DNA of 64,000 nt, from assembly GCA_946122785.1 (NCBI GenBank), contig CAMGYJ010000002.1, forward strand, positions 44,542,495 to 44,606,494, written 5' to 3'. Positions 50,399 to 61,640 of this stretch are shown here, one piece after another. Numbering within the stretch: position 1 is the stretch's first letter; every line of letters begins with the position of its first letter. The position numbers were made by a program, and so were the translations under genes. The stretch is from Linum tenue. Lineage: Eukaryota; Streptophyta; Magnoliopsida; Malpighiales; Linaceae. The notes under the pieces are model-generated. The model saw only the letters and a list, made by a program, of their open reading frames with translations. It was not told the DNA's origin and did not search any database.

Positions 50399-50416
50399 TC
50401 CCCGGCAATGGCGCCA
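50399..50416 (-). promoter_or_regulatory. Primer-binding site of element A (tRNA-Asp)
   Basis: In sense TGGCGCCATTGCCGGGGA, complementary to the 3' end of plant tRNA-Asp with one mismatch. It overlaps the truncated end of the 5' LTR. The gag leader between here and 50,278 contains a pyrimidine-rich TTGTGTGCAG just before the gag ATG, a possible 3' splice site. Confidence 0.85.
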
Positions 50417-51768
50417 AAACACAACACCAAACTGCGACCAAGTGTATTCGCAGTCCGGGAATGCAGTAACAGGCAAGTTTTATTATCAACTCGGGGTCTA
50501 GATCTACTGCTTACTCTGTGATTATCGATTATCTAGCCAACTAAGTCGAGTGATTTGTGTTTAAACAAAACGCAGTAAGAAAGCAGGAAATGGTTCGGTT
50601 TTCAAAATCAGGAAAGAGTCACTCGGGAATGAGTCCCCCTAGCTCCTTAGTTAGGTTCAATTGTAATTACCCTGGGTTGATTCACTGTTGATTAGACGGC
50701 AGAAGATCCGTCAGTAGCTTGGAATCTCTTAAGCTGACCAAGCCCTCTCAGTCTAACTACCCGGCAGACGACTAGTCTTCACCGGGATAGAAAGCTGAGG
50801 CTATGAACACAGAACTCCACTACTGGAATTGAATTCCCGTACAAAGCAGTAAACTGGCTAACTCTCGTATAACCAATCTCCTACTATCGAATGAAGAGGC
50901 TCTAACAACCTAATCAGATTCTATCTATCTCAGGTTGCAGCAGAAATCAAGAAAAGCTGATCAGACTTCAATCAATTCAATAAACATGCATCATTCGATT
51001 AAAACCAAACAGTATAATCATCCCAAGTCATTACAATCAAATCCCTAACACAAGGAACTAGGGTTCTTCATACCCAAGTGAGAGAAAGGTTCTACTCCAT
51101 AGAGAGAAAGGAAAACAGAAATCAGAGTGGTCATACTCATAAAGATGAGGAAAATCTGCTCTGGGATATCAATCTTCACTCCTGGGGACGCAATCTGGGC
51201 TTCAATGGTGAGAAATCCACTCCAAATAGCTCCTAGGGTTTGTTCTTCGCTCTTTCTCTCTCTAAAACTCTGTTTTTGCTCTCAAAATCCGATTCCTCCT
51301 CTCCTTTTGGCTGAAATCTGCCTAAAAGGGCATCACTGGGCAAAACACGGTCGAGGGCACGGCCGTGTTCTGCTCCAGCCCGCCAGTGCCCTTTGCCACG
51401 TGGTAATTACACGGCCACGGTCTGGGGAAAACACGGGCGTGTTTTGATGTGGACACGGCCGTGTTTTGAAATGGTCCCGCCCGTGTTTTAATGCTCGTGC
51501 AGGGCAATTGTAGGGAAGCCTCGGCAGTAAAAGCACGGGCGAGGAACACGGCCGTGCTTTGCAAGCCTCCTGCCCGTGTTTTGGTCCTAGCTCGACCAAA
51601 TGACTTCCGAATTCCCCGAAACTCGTGCTCAGCCTTTCCTTCGACGTCCGGGACCTGAAATGTGACAAAGTAGCACAACCCAGCGTAAAACAGGCCAAAA
51701 ATACACGACTATGCTCCACAAACGGATAAGAACTAAGGGTGCAAACATGTGCAATTTCATCGTTATCA
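50412..51768 (-). repeat. 5' LTR of element A
   Basis: It matches the 3' LTR over its length but lacks the terminal TGTCA: the sense sequence runs GTGTTTTGGCG straight into the primer-binding site. Palindrome array at about 51,340-51,575. Confidence 0.9.
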
Positions 51769-51909
51769 GAGGACCAGTCAAGAACAAGCACAATACGTTA
51801 GGTCCAATGGTCAGCCCAATAGTACAACATCCAAAATGAAAAGAATGAAACTAAACCGACACAAGACAGTTTGCACGCTGACAAAAACAAAAACACTCAA
51901 AACATGCCA

Positions 51910-53354
51910 CTAGGGCCCTCCTAGACCGGTGAAGTCGATCTGGTTCATGAGGTCATCATCTCCATCCGCCGGTGGTGGTGGTGGAGGTGGTCGCGAATGA
52001 TCCCACTGGGTGGTCCAGTGGTGCTCCTCTGGTGGGTGACAAGCCTGGAGCAGGTGCTCCAAGTACTCCATCAATCGGCGGCCTCGATCTCTCTCCCGCT
52101 CGATGAGAGCACCAATGACTCCCATATGGGTCTCTAAGCGGCCGAGGCGCTCGTCAACAACCGTCAACCTGGACTAGTACTCGGCCTGGTGGCCGAATAC
52201 TGCTGGTAGAACTGGACCTGATGGTCCATGAGCTGCTGGTTCTGAAGACCGAGCTGCTGGAACTGGAGCCCCATCTGCTGGAACTGCTTCGTGAAGAAGT
52301 CCATCGACGGGCCAGAAGCCATCGACGGACCAGAGGAAGACTCGCCTCTCTCTGATCTCCATCGTGGCTGAAGGTCCCCTGGTGGAGAGAGCGGGAGCTC
52401 CAGCTCATCGGCATCCATGGCCCCGCCATCATCATCCTCATCCTCCTCCTGGCCGGAGTAGTCAGCGTCCTCCTCGTCTTCATCGAGATCCACAGCCTCC
52501 TCAGGGGGCATGGAAAGCCCATCTACCCAGGTGCGGGTGCCATCAGTGGCCAGGAGGAGTGCATTGTGGAGCACTTCCCGGCTTAGGGGGGTGGAGCCGC
52601 CCCGTGCAGAAGAATCCGTGAGCCCCTGGAAGCTGATGTCGAAATGGCGCGCCAGACGGGTGATCAGGGAACCACAGTAGAGATGGTTGGGTTTCCCGTG
52701 GCACCGCGAGAAGGTGGTGGCCACGAAAGAACCCAAGTAGAGCATGTGCTCCGGGTACCCCATCGAGTACATGGCATAAAGCACCCGCTTCGGAATCTTA
52801 TGCGAGCCGGTGACGTTGGGGACGATGGAACGGGTGATGAGCAGGTTCAGGATGTGCCACTGCGGCTTGAGGGTGCGGATGTATGTCTGGCCAGCATCGA
52901 ATTAGTCATACCCATAGGCGCACCTGGCTATCCGGCGGTAGAACCCGTCCTGGTTCCAGTCGGTCGGGTTTGGGATCTCGACCTCGTGGCGGTCGAACGG
53001 GTGGTACTCGATCCCCAAGGTGTAGGCCAACCCGTCAATGGTCAGCTCCCGAGGGTAGCCACCCAGCCTAAATGTCATTGCATAGGAGTCCCGGGCCGCT
53101 TTGCTGTCGTACTTGAAAGTGGTGTAGAACTCCCACACCAGCTCAGTGTAGGTGGGCTCCTCGATAGTCAGCAGAGTCCGCCAATCGCGGTGGCTGATGG
53201 CGAAGGTGAGCTCCTGTATTCAGTGGAGCTGCTCGAACACTTCCCACTCCAGATGGTGCTGGCGCTCCAATTTCCCTTGAGTCACCGCGCGGAACTGGTC
53301 TGCGTACTCCGGGTGCAGGCGCAGGCCCTGCACAAACGGATGGTCGAGGGACAT
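51910..53354 (-). pseudogene. Athila ORF-1-like protein of element B, broken
   Basis: Starts MSLDHPFVQGLRLHPEY just after a splice-acceptor-like sequence. It reads EWEVFEQLH followed by a stop (about 53,220), TYTELVWEFYTTFKYDSKAA, GYD followed by a stop (about 52,903), RVLYAMYSMGYPEHMLYLGS, an acidic stretch, a Gln-rich FQQLGLQNQQLMDHQVQFY and, in a shifted frame, ERERDRGRRLMEYLE. It is the counterpart of the intact 45,045-46,271 ORF, and the two are clearly homologous but far apart in sequence. It has at least two nonsense changes and one frameshift. Function unknown. Confidence 0.82.
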
Positions 53355-53358
53355 GTTC

Positions 53359-53687
53359 CTGCAAAATCAACAAACCAAAGGTGGATCCAAGAAAAAAACT
53401 TGTCAGGACCAACAGCATGGGTTCATCACTTCCCCCACACTTAAGGACCACCTAGGCTAACAGTTTTAAGCACAGCCGGTTGAATCGCAAGCAACTCAAC
53501 CGGACTCAAGGCAAGAACCACAGAACCAACCACATTAATGACACGGGTAGCACAAACACCATATATAGAACCATGCATACTCAAAGCATCCCTCACCCTA
53601 TTCTAAATCATGCATGCAAATACAGTTCTCGATCCTACAATCTACAGTTCGATTTTCCAGGAAAAGAGCAGTTAACAAGGAACACAC
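53359..53687 (-). other. Putative intron before the env-position ORF of element B
   Basis: Donor CAG|GTGTGT at 53,688/53,687 and acceptor TTGATTTTGCAG at 53,359, in the same arrangement as in element A. Inside are a PPT-like tract (53,430-53,444) and a different hairpin, CCGGTTGA/TCAACCGG (53,476-53,503). Confidence 0.5.
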
Positions 53688-53891
53688 CTGAAAACGCAAG
53701 TAGAACTGTAGCTAAGGCTCAAAAAACGGGTGAGGGACGCAGGAAGGAGGCAAAAAATGACCCGGGAGGCTCGTCGGAAATGGTCGGAAGGTGGCCGGAA
53801 AACGACCGGCGGCGCTCAGGAAGAGAGAGGGGAGAGGATTTGGAAGGAAGAGAGAGGGGAAAATTTTGAAAAATGAGGGTAGAGAGAGAAA

Positions 53892-54376
53892 CTGACCGGG
53901 GGTTTGCTATAAATAGAAAAAATACCCGGTCGGGGAGCAAAAATACCCGATCGGGTATTTTGTGTCCACGACCGGGGGTTTTGACAAACGCAGCGTTTAG
54001 GGGGCGAGGGATTCCCCGATCTCGCGCCAAAAATACCCGGTCGGGTATTTTTGGGGCGAGGTCGGGGAATCCCTCGCCCCCTAAACGCTGCGTTTGTCAA
54101 AACCCCCGGTCGTGGACACAAAATACCTGATCGGGTATTTTTGCTCCCCGACCGGGTATTTTTGCTATAAAGGTATTTTTGGGGCGAGGTCGGGGGTCCT
54201 GAAATGCTGCGTGTCAAGGTCTGGAAATCTCCAGTCTCAAACCAAAAATACCCGGTCGGGTATTTTTGGCTCGAGGTCGGGGATTTGACCTTCGGGCGCC
54301 CCGGAAGGCACAAGGGGGCCGATCACGAGCCAAAAATACCCGGTCGGGTATTTTGGCTCACGACCGGGTATTTTAC
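53892..54376 (-). promoter_or_regulatory. Internal palindrome array of element B, including a 245-bp near-perfect palindrome
   Basis: Many copies of AATACCCGGTCGGGTATT and variants occur, as in the LTR of the same element. From 53,918 to 54,163 the sequence is an almost perfect inverted repeat centred near 54,040. It includes a segment with AAACGC and CCGTTT-like words also seen in the LTR (40,470). TATTTATA on the sense strand (TATAAATAG on the plus strand, 53,908-53,916) lies at its edge toward the third ORF. Confidence 0.65.
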
Positions 54377-54519
54377 CCTTCCGCCCAAAATGCTCATTCT
54401 CCCAAATTTTCAACCTCCCCTACACGTAAACACCAAATCGAGACATAACCACGACCGAACTTCAACACAGACATGCAACTGACTCAACGCGACACAAAAA
54501 CACAGAAAAAGGGAAAAAG

Positions 54520-54584
54520 AAATGCAAACCGTGGTGGGGTTGCCTCCCCACAAGCGCTTCTTTATCGTCTTTTAGCTGGACGCC
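54520..54584 (-). other. Conserved 65-bp block after the pol stop, element B
   Basis: Identical to 47,407-47,471 except for one base, and 11 bases after the integrase stop. Contains the TGGGG/CCCCA hairpin and AAGCGCTT. Confidence 0.75.
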
Positions 54585-54594
54585 AATTGCGGAA

Positions 54595-57475
54595 CTAAGG
54601 GTCCGCGAGGTCCACTACCAACTCCGCACGTTCGACCTCATCTCCCAGGTAGAGCTTGAGACGATGGCCATTCACTTTAAACGGCTCAGTTTGCGAGTTG
54701 GCAATTTCAATCGTGCCATACGGGAAAACCTGGGTGACCGTGAACGGTCCAGACCACCGGGAACGGAGTTTTCCGGGAAAGAGCTTCTGGCGAGAGTCAT
54801 AGAGGAGAACTCGATCACCAACCTGAAACTCTTTCGAACCCCGCAACCGTGCATCGTGCAGGCGCTTAGTGCGCTCCTTGTACAGCTTGGTGTTCTCATA
54901 GGCGTGGTAATGCCACTCCTCCAGCTCCAGCATCTGCATTTTGTGCTCAACACCTGCAACACTAACATCCAAGTTGAGCAGCTTAAGGGCCCAGAAGGCC
55001 TTGTGCTCTAGCTCCACGGGCAAATGGCGTGCCTTTCCATAGACAAGCCGGTACGGTGAAGTACCAATGGGTGTCTTGTAGGCAGTGCGATACGCCCAAA
55101 GAGCATCATCGAGCTTGGTGGACCAATCCTTGCGGGACTGATCCACCGTCTTCTCCAGGATCCGCTTGAGCTCCCGGTTCTTCAGCTCGGCCTGGCCACT
55201 GGTCCGAGGTTGATAGGCCACAGACACATTGTGAGTTACACCATAGCGCGACAGTAACTTATCAAACTGGCCCTGGAAATGGGTGCCTCGATCGCTTATG
55301 ATGGATCTAGGTGTCCCGAACCGGGAGAATAGCTGCTTCAGAAAACCACAAACACGTCTAGCATCATTAGTGGGCAAAGCTTGCGCCTCAGCCCACCTAG
55401 AGACGTAGTCAACAGCAACCAGAATATAGGTATTGCCAAAAGATGGAGGGAAGGGGCCCATGAAGTCGATACCCTAGACATCAAAGATTTCACAGGTTAT
55501 AAACACATTCTGGGGCATCTCATCACGGGCAGAGATGTTACCTGACCTCTGGAATCGGTCGCACCGGCGTGCGAAGGCGTCTGCGTCCTTGAAGAGCGTG
55601 GGCCAGTAGAAGCCCGATTGGAGCACCTTCCTTGCTGTGCGGTTTCCTCCGTGGTGACCGCCAGTAGATCCCTCATGACAGTGAGATAGAATGCCCTCCA
55701 TCTCACTCTCCATAACACAGCGATGGATGATCCCGTCGGCTCCAATCTTGAAGAGATAAGGGTCATCCCAGAAGTAATGCTTCAGGTCGGAGAAGAACTT
55801 CCTCTTGGTGTGAGTTGTCATCCCCTTGGCAGCTGCTGGCCCACCAAATAGTTCGTGAAATCGGAATACCAGGGGGTAACACTCTCCAATAGGCACATCA
55901 TCATCAGTCTTTCATCTGGGAAGGAGTCGTTGATCTCCTCCACGAGGTTGTCCGCAGGAGGTGCGTCCAACCGGGAGAGGTGATCAGCTGCAACATTCTC
56001 CGCTCCCTTCTTGTCCCGAATCTCAATGTCAAACTCCTGCAATAATAAGATCCATCGTATGAGCCTAGACTTGGCATCGGCCTTGCTCATCAGGTATCGA
56101 ATCATGGAGTGATCTGTATACACGGTCACATGGGACAAGACCAGATAGGGACGAAATTTGTTGAAGGCAAACACCACTGCGAGCAGCTTCTTCTCCGTGG
56201 TGGTGTAGTTCTCCTGGACATCATTGAGGGTCTTCGAGGCGTAGTAGATACGTCGGAAGTGTTGATCTCGCCTCTGCCCCCAAGACAGCTCCAACAGCAA
56301 AGTCACTGGCGTCGCACATCAGCTCAAATGGTAGGGACCAGTCAGGAACAACCATGATAGGAGCTTGGGTGAGCTTCTCCTTCAAGGTTGTAAACGCTGC
56401 TGTGCATGCATCAGTGAACTGGAAGGGGGCATCCTTCTCTAGAAGCTTAGTCAGGGGCAGGGCAATCTTCGAGAAATCCTTGATGAACCGCCTGTAGAAC
56501 CCTGCATGGCCTAAAAAACTCCGGATCCCCTTAACAGATGTAGAAGGAGGCAGCTTGCTGATAGTCTCGATCTTCGCTCTGTCCACCTCAATCCCCATCT
56601 TGGAGATCTTATGCCGAAAAACTATGCCTTCTCGAACCATGAAGTGACACTTCTCCCAACTCAGTGCCAGGTTCGTGTCTTCACACCGTTTAAGGACAAG
56701 CTCCAGGTTATGGAGACAGTGAGAGAATGAGTCTCCATAAACCGAGAAATCGTCCATAAACACCTCCATAATCTCGCCGACCAGACGGTCAAAGATGGCG
56801 AGCATGCATCGCTGAAAAGTGGTCGGGGCATTGCATAGCCCGAATGGGATCCTCCGGTAGGCAAATGTGCCGAAGGGACAGGTGAAAGCGGTCTTCGCCT
56901 GGTCCTCCGGTGCAATAGGGATCTGGAAGTACCCGGACATCCCACCCTGCCTGGTCAATGAACGGCAGCGGGAAGTGGTCCTTCCGAATGGCGTCATTGA
57001 GACGTCGCTAAACAATGCAAACACGGTACCCAGTCACCGTGCGCATCGGGGTGAGCTTATTCTTTTCGTTAGGCACCACGGTCATCCCACCCTTTTTGGG
57101 TACCACCTGGGTGGGACTAACCCACTCGCTGTCGGAAATGGCGAAGATGATCCCCGCGTCCATCAACTTCACGATCTCTGCCCGAACCACCGCCTCCAGG
57201 TTCGGTGTCAATCTTCTCTGCGGTTGTCTCACTGGCCGCATCTCATCCTCTAGCAGTATCCGGTGGGAGCAAAAGGAGGGGCTGATCCCCCGGATGTCTG
57301 TGATCTTCCACGCTAGAGCTCGCTCGTACTGCTTCAGCAAGGCCACCAGTCTGTTCTTCTGCTCGGGTGTGAGGGTCGAGCTGATGATGACTGGCAGCTT
57401 ATTCCCCTCCCGGAGAAATTCATACTCCAAATGAGGAGGGAGGGGCTTAAGCTCCAGCTCTGGTGGTTCCTCCAA
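54595..57475 (-). pseudogene. Pol of element B: reverse transcriptase, RNase H, integrase, broken
   Basis: RT starts near EEPPELELKPLPPHLEYEFL and has RQPQRRLTPNLEAVVRAEI, WVSPTQVVPKKGG and FMDD in EVFMDDFSVYG. About 50 bases or more are deleted between PFIDQ and SGYFQIP (near 56,950), removing the motif A aspartate, so the enzyme is dead. RNase H has [12 protein letters not shown] and [10 protein letters not shown]. The integrase zinc finger has CDRFQ where CDRCQ is expected. The core has [20 protein letters not shown] and [11 protein letters not shown], and the end reads [10 protein letters not shown]. There are at least four frame changes and a stop after IFDV (55,474). Confidence 0.92.
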
Positions 57476-57497
57476 GGAGGTAGTGATGCCTGCTCAC

Positions 57498-60136
57498 CTA
57501 GAATGGGCCACTCTCCAACGCGGCCAACTGCTCCGCCAGCTGCGGCTCCTGCGATGCCTGCTCACCTAGCAAAATACAACGCTCAAGAGCATCGTCAGTA
57601 CCCGCACTCGTTATGGCGAGTGCGGTCTCAAAATCAGTAAGCACATCACAGTAATCTATGTCATCATGCAAATGAGAGTGTTTCCCATTCTCAGACACAG
57701 AAAAAGTAGTCTGTTCATCACCAGCACGCATGATCAATTTACCACTATGCACATCAATAAGCGCCTTGGCGGTGGCGAGAAACGGTCTACCCAAAATCAA
57801 AGGCACATCCACATCCTCATTTATATCCAAAATAACAAAGTCAACAGGATATGTGAATGCACCTACATTAACAAGCAGATCCTCAATGATACCCCTAGGA
57901 TGCACGATAGAACGATCAGCTAACTGAATGCTCATCCTAGTAGCTCTAGGTTCACCTAGGTCTAGATTTTTAAACAATTTGTAAGGCATGACATTTATGC
58001 TAGCGCCTAAGTCCGCCAAGGACTTTCCTACATGCATGCTGCCAATAACAAGAGGGATAGTGAAACTCCCTGGGTCTTTGCGCTTCTCGGGCAGCTTGTT
58101 CTACAGGATAGCAGAACACTCCTCGCTTAGCATCACTGTCGAAAGATCCCCAAGTTTCTTCTTTTTGGTGAGGAGGTCTTTCATGAACTTGGCATACTTG
58201 GGCATCTTCGATAATGCCTCCACGAACGGCATGCTGATGTTGACCTGCTTCAACATTGCCATTAACTTGGCAAACTCTGTCTCCAGCTTGTCTTTATTTA
58301 GGCGAGTGGGGAAGGGCAGCTGGGGTACATGCTCCTAAACCACAGGCTGCGGCTTGGGAGCAGGTGCTTCTTTGCCTTCCCCCACTTCTGCATTATCAGC
58401 TGGAGGTGTTAAAGCAGGTAGTGGCTCATCTCGCCCGGGCTGGGCAGGAGCAGCAGATATGGTCTTGCCACTCCTGGTAGTGATGGCATCCAGCTGCTTG
58501 TGAGGTTCACGAGGGTTCGGAATAGTGGTGGCAGGTAGAGTCCCCGGTGCCCTGGTAGTGTTTTGGCGAGCTATGCCCCCAATATGATTTTGTAGATCTT
58601 GCAGAATGGCACCTTGGTTTCTCTGGCCTGCCTCCAGTGAGGCTATGTTCTGATCCATCCTCGTGAAATTCGCCTGGCTGGTGGTCATGAATGCCTGCAA
58701 AATATTTTTCAGATCCGTCATCTGATTATCTGGAGCTGCAGCTGCTGGAGGCTGGGCATACTGACGATGGGGCTGCTAGAATGGCTGCCCCTGCCTAGGC
58801 TGGTAGGGCTGCTGCTGTGGTGGTGGCCCCTACCTAGCCTGGAAGGCTGCCTCTGCTGAAAACCACCCGCTAGTGCTGGGAAACCAGGTGGTTTAGTGGC
58901 GTTGCTGTTCCAGGCAAAGTTGGGATGCTGGCGCCACCCCTCATTGTATGTATTGCTATATGGGTCAAGGCGCTGAGCATTGGCGATGAATTCCACCTGT
59001 TCTTGGGGAGTAGAGGACTCCCGCATAGCCTGACAGTCCTCCACCAGATGATTCGGGCTGTCACACCACTGACACTGAGCTACTGGAGGCGTAGCCGTAC
59101 CTCGGCCCGGAATAAGACTGTTGGGTTGCTTCAATGTCTGCACTAACTCGGCCACCTGATGCTCGAGCCCGTACCTGGCCTCCATGGCGTGCACACCACG
59201 GTCCCGGGGATTTCTGCCTCTGCTGCTCTTCCCCCAGGAGTGATCTCTAGCAGCCAAGGTACTGATCATCTAGTTCAGCTCGGGTGGAGTCTTAGTGAGA
59301 ATATCCCCTCCTGGGCATAGAGACTCAATCACCCTCTGGCTGTCCGGGGAGAGAGCACTGTAGAAGTTCCACACTGTGAATGCATCACTGAAGCCATGAT
59401 GGGGACACTGCCAGAAATATCCCATGTACCGCTCCCATGCATCATGAAGTGACTCGTCTGGCTCTTGGCGGAAGTGAGTGATCTCCCGTTGAATCTCTGT
59501 GGTCTTCGATGCTGGATAGTACCTGTGCACGAACTTGTCTGCCAGATCATCCCAAAAAGTGATGGACAATGGGGGCTAGGTCTCCAACCACCTCTTAGCA
59601 TTCCCCGCCAGAGAATGGGGGAAGAGGTGAAGGCGGATTGCGTCATCAAGAACACCGTTTAGCTTGAACCCGTTCGTCAGCTGCAGAAAACGGGAAAGAT
59701 GCACCCTTGCCTCCTCATCCTTCAAGCCATGGAACTGGATAGAGGATGTAATGAGTTGAATCCAGCATGGTTTGATCTCGAAGTTGTTTGCTGGAATGGG
59801 CGGATAGAGGATGACCGGGCGGATGTCAGCAATCCGTGGAGTGTAGTAGCACTCCAAGGTGGGACCCGGCGGCGGTGGATGATGATGAACCCCATCTGCC
59901 TGGGGTATGGGGTTGTTCCCCAAGAGGTGATTCACCGGGGGAACCTGGAGAGGATTCCCCGGGTGTGGGTTGTGTTCTCCTTCCATCACGTACTCGTCCT
60001 CGGACTCGCTGCTCAAATGGCCGTCTATGCGCTCTTCCGTAGCCAATCTAGCTCGCTGTTGTCTCCTAAGTTGGCGGCAGGTGTGTTCAAGCTCTGGATC
60101 CAACGGCAATAAACCTCCCGACTGGCTACGGGTCAT
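57498..60136 (-). pseudogene. gag-protease of element B, broken
   Basis: Starts MTRSQSGGLLPLDPELEHTC, as in element A. Gag reads RFLQLTNGFKLNGVLDDAIR, a stop (TAG) after RWLET at the same codon position as in A, DAWERYMGYFWQCPHHGFSD, a stop after PPELN (59,270) and a zinc knuckle CQWCDSPNHLVEDC. The protease has SLADLGASINVMPYKLFKNL and VPLILGRPFLATA. There are a frameshift near 58,720 and further stops near 58,334 and 58,100. Confidence 0.9.
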
Positions 60137-60262
60137 GCACTATCTGCACACAGTCAAGCAATGCAAACCCGTGAAGGCACAAGTGGGAAAGAACAAACAA
60201 TCAATGCGAAAATGAAAATGCTAAAGTAACAGAAATCACTTTTCTTCAACAACCTAGCCGTC

Positions 60263-61613
60263 TGACTCACTCCTACTGTCACTCTAGAAAATGGCCAAGT
60301 GTAACCACTTCCTAAAGCGTAGTATAGCGGGTTTGGGTTTTAATGTCAACCCGGGTCCTAGATGTGATGACTACTCAGTGAATTCGTATTATCTAGCAAT
60401 GAAACTTTAGTGAAGATCTAAACTAACAAGCAAGCAAAGCAACTAAACGGTTGTTTTCAGGTTAAGAGAGGTCACCCGGATATGGTTCCCCCTAGACTGC
60501 AGTTAAGCCGGATTGTAATTACCAAGTTCAATTTCTATGATAGTTATACTGCGGAAGGTTCTCAAACAGTCTGAAGTCTCGACTAAAGGTCTTCGGACCC
60601 TCTCAATCCGAGTCTCTAGCGGGCGACTAACCTCCACCGGAGTAAACAGATTGAGGCCCTATGAACAAAACCTCCACTACCGAATTGGATTCGGTACAAA
60701 ATAGTGAATTGGCTCCTCGACTAAAGTCACCAATTCACTACCTTCGATTAAGGATACTCTATCAACCTAGGCAGATATTATCATTCTAGGTTAAAGCAGA
60801 AACAACAGGAATTTGATCAGGATTCATGCCATTCAATCATTCAAACCTCAATCGAATATAATCAAATCATAGAAACAGTACTTGGGTTCATACAATCAAT
60901 CCTAACATACAGATCTAGGGTTTCCCACACCCAAATGAATGGGAGAACTACTCCATGGAGAAAGAAGCAAAAGCAGAATCAGACGCGGAAATCATACTGT
61001 GAAGATGGATTTCTGCTCCTGGACGTTGAATCGGCACTTCTCCAAGCTCAAGTCAAGCTCCAATGGTGATGAAGATCAAGCTAGGGCACTTGGAGACTCT
61101 TGTTCGTCGCTTTCTCTCTCTAGGAATTGCTCTCTCTCTCTCTAAAACTCGAGTCCCCTCTCAATTTGGCTGAAATCTGCCTAAAAGGGCATCACTGGCC
61201 AGAACACGGTCGAGGGCACGGCCGTGTTCTGGTCCAGCCCGCCCGTGTTTTGGACTTGGCATAAAAACACGGCCACGTGCATTGGGAAAACACGGGCATG
61301 TTCTGGGCAAAGCACGGCCGTGTTCTGTCTCAGGCCTGCCCGTGATTTTTAGCTGGTTCAAGCCACACATGGGGAGTCTCGGCGGTAAAAAACACGGCCG
61401 TGTTCTGAGGGCCTCCTGCCCGTGTTTTGGCCCTGGCTCGTCCAAACGACTTCCAAACGATCCGAAACTCGCGCTTGGCCTTCCTTTTGACTCCTGGGAC
61501 CTGAAATAGGACAAAGTAGCACAACCCGGCGTAAAATAGGCCAAAACACACAACCATGCTCCGAAAATGGATAAGAAATAGGGGTATAAAATCATGCAAT
61601 TACATCGTTATCA
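60263..61613 (-). mobile_element. Solo LTR related to A and B, inserted beside the primer-binding site of B
   Basis: In sense it starts TGATAACGATGTAATTGC and ends GAGTGAGTCA. It is flanked by CCGTC at 60,258-60,262 and 61,614-61,618. The array is of the ACACGGCCGTGTT type (61,200-61,432). The right copy of the duplication overlaps the first two bases of the primer-binding site of B, so the insertion split that site from its gag leader. Confidence 0.9.
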
Positions 61614-61616
61614 CCG

Positions 61617-61634
61617 TCCCCGGCAACGACGCCA
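61617..61634 (-). promoter_or_regulatory. Primer-binding site of element B (tRNA-Asp)
   Basis: In sense TGGCGTCGTTGCCGGGGA, one mismatch to the complement of the tRNA-Asp 3' end, six bases after the 5' LTR. Confidence 0.88.
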
Positions 61635-61640
61635 AAAACT

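Larger units (their letters stand above)
41901..51768 (-). mobile_element. Element A: non-autonomous Athila-like Ty3/Gypsy retrotransposon nested in B
   Basis: 9,868 bases flanked by GAGGA at 41,896-41,900 and 51,769-51,773. LTRs are 41,901-43,264 and 50,412-51,768. Sense (minus) order is 5' LTR, PBS, gag-protease with an integrase tail, a conserved block, palindrome array, env-position ORF, PPT, 3' LTR. RT, RNase H and the integrase core are missing, so mobility would need enzymes from another element. The LTRs differ by only a few percent by eye. Confidence 0.93.

Noticed and set aside
52644..53444. 266-codon plus-strand ORF
   Set aside because: It is a shadow of the broken third ORF of element B, open only because of G+C-rich codon use on the other strand.
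53816..54313. 165-codon minus-strand and 85-codon plus-strand ORFs sharing peptides such as KNTRSGI
   Set aside because: Both come from the same palindrome array read on the two strands. It is non-coding.
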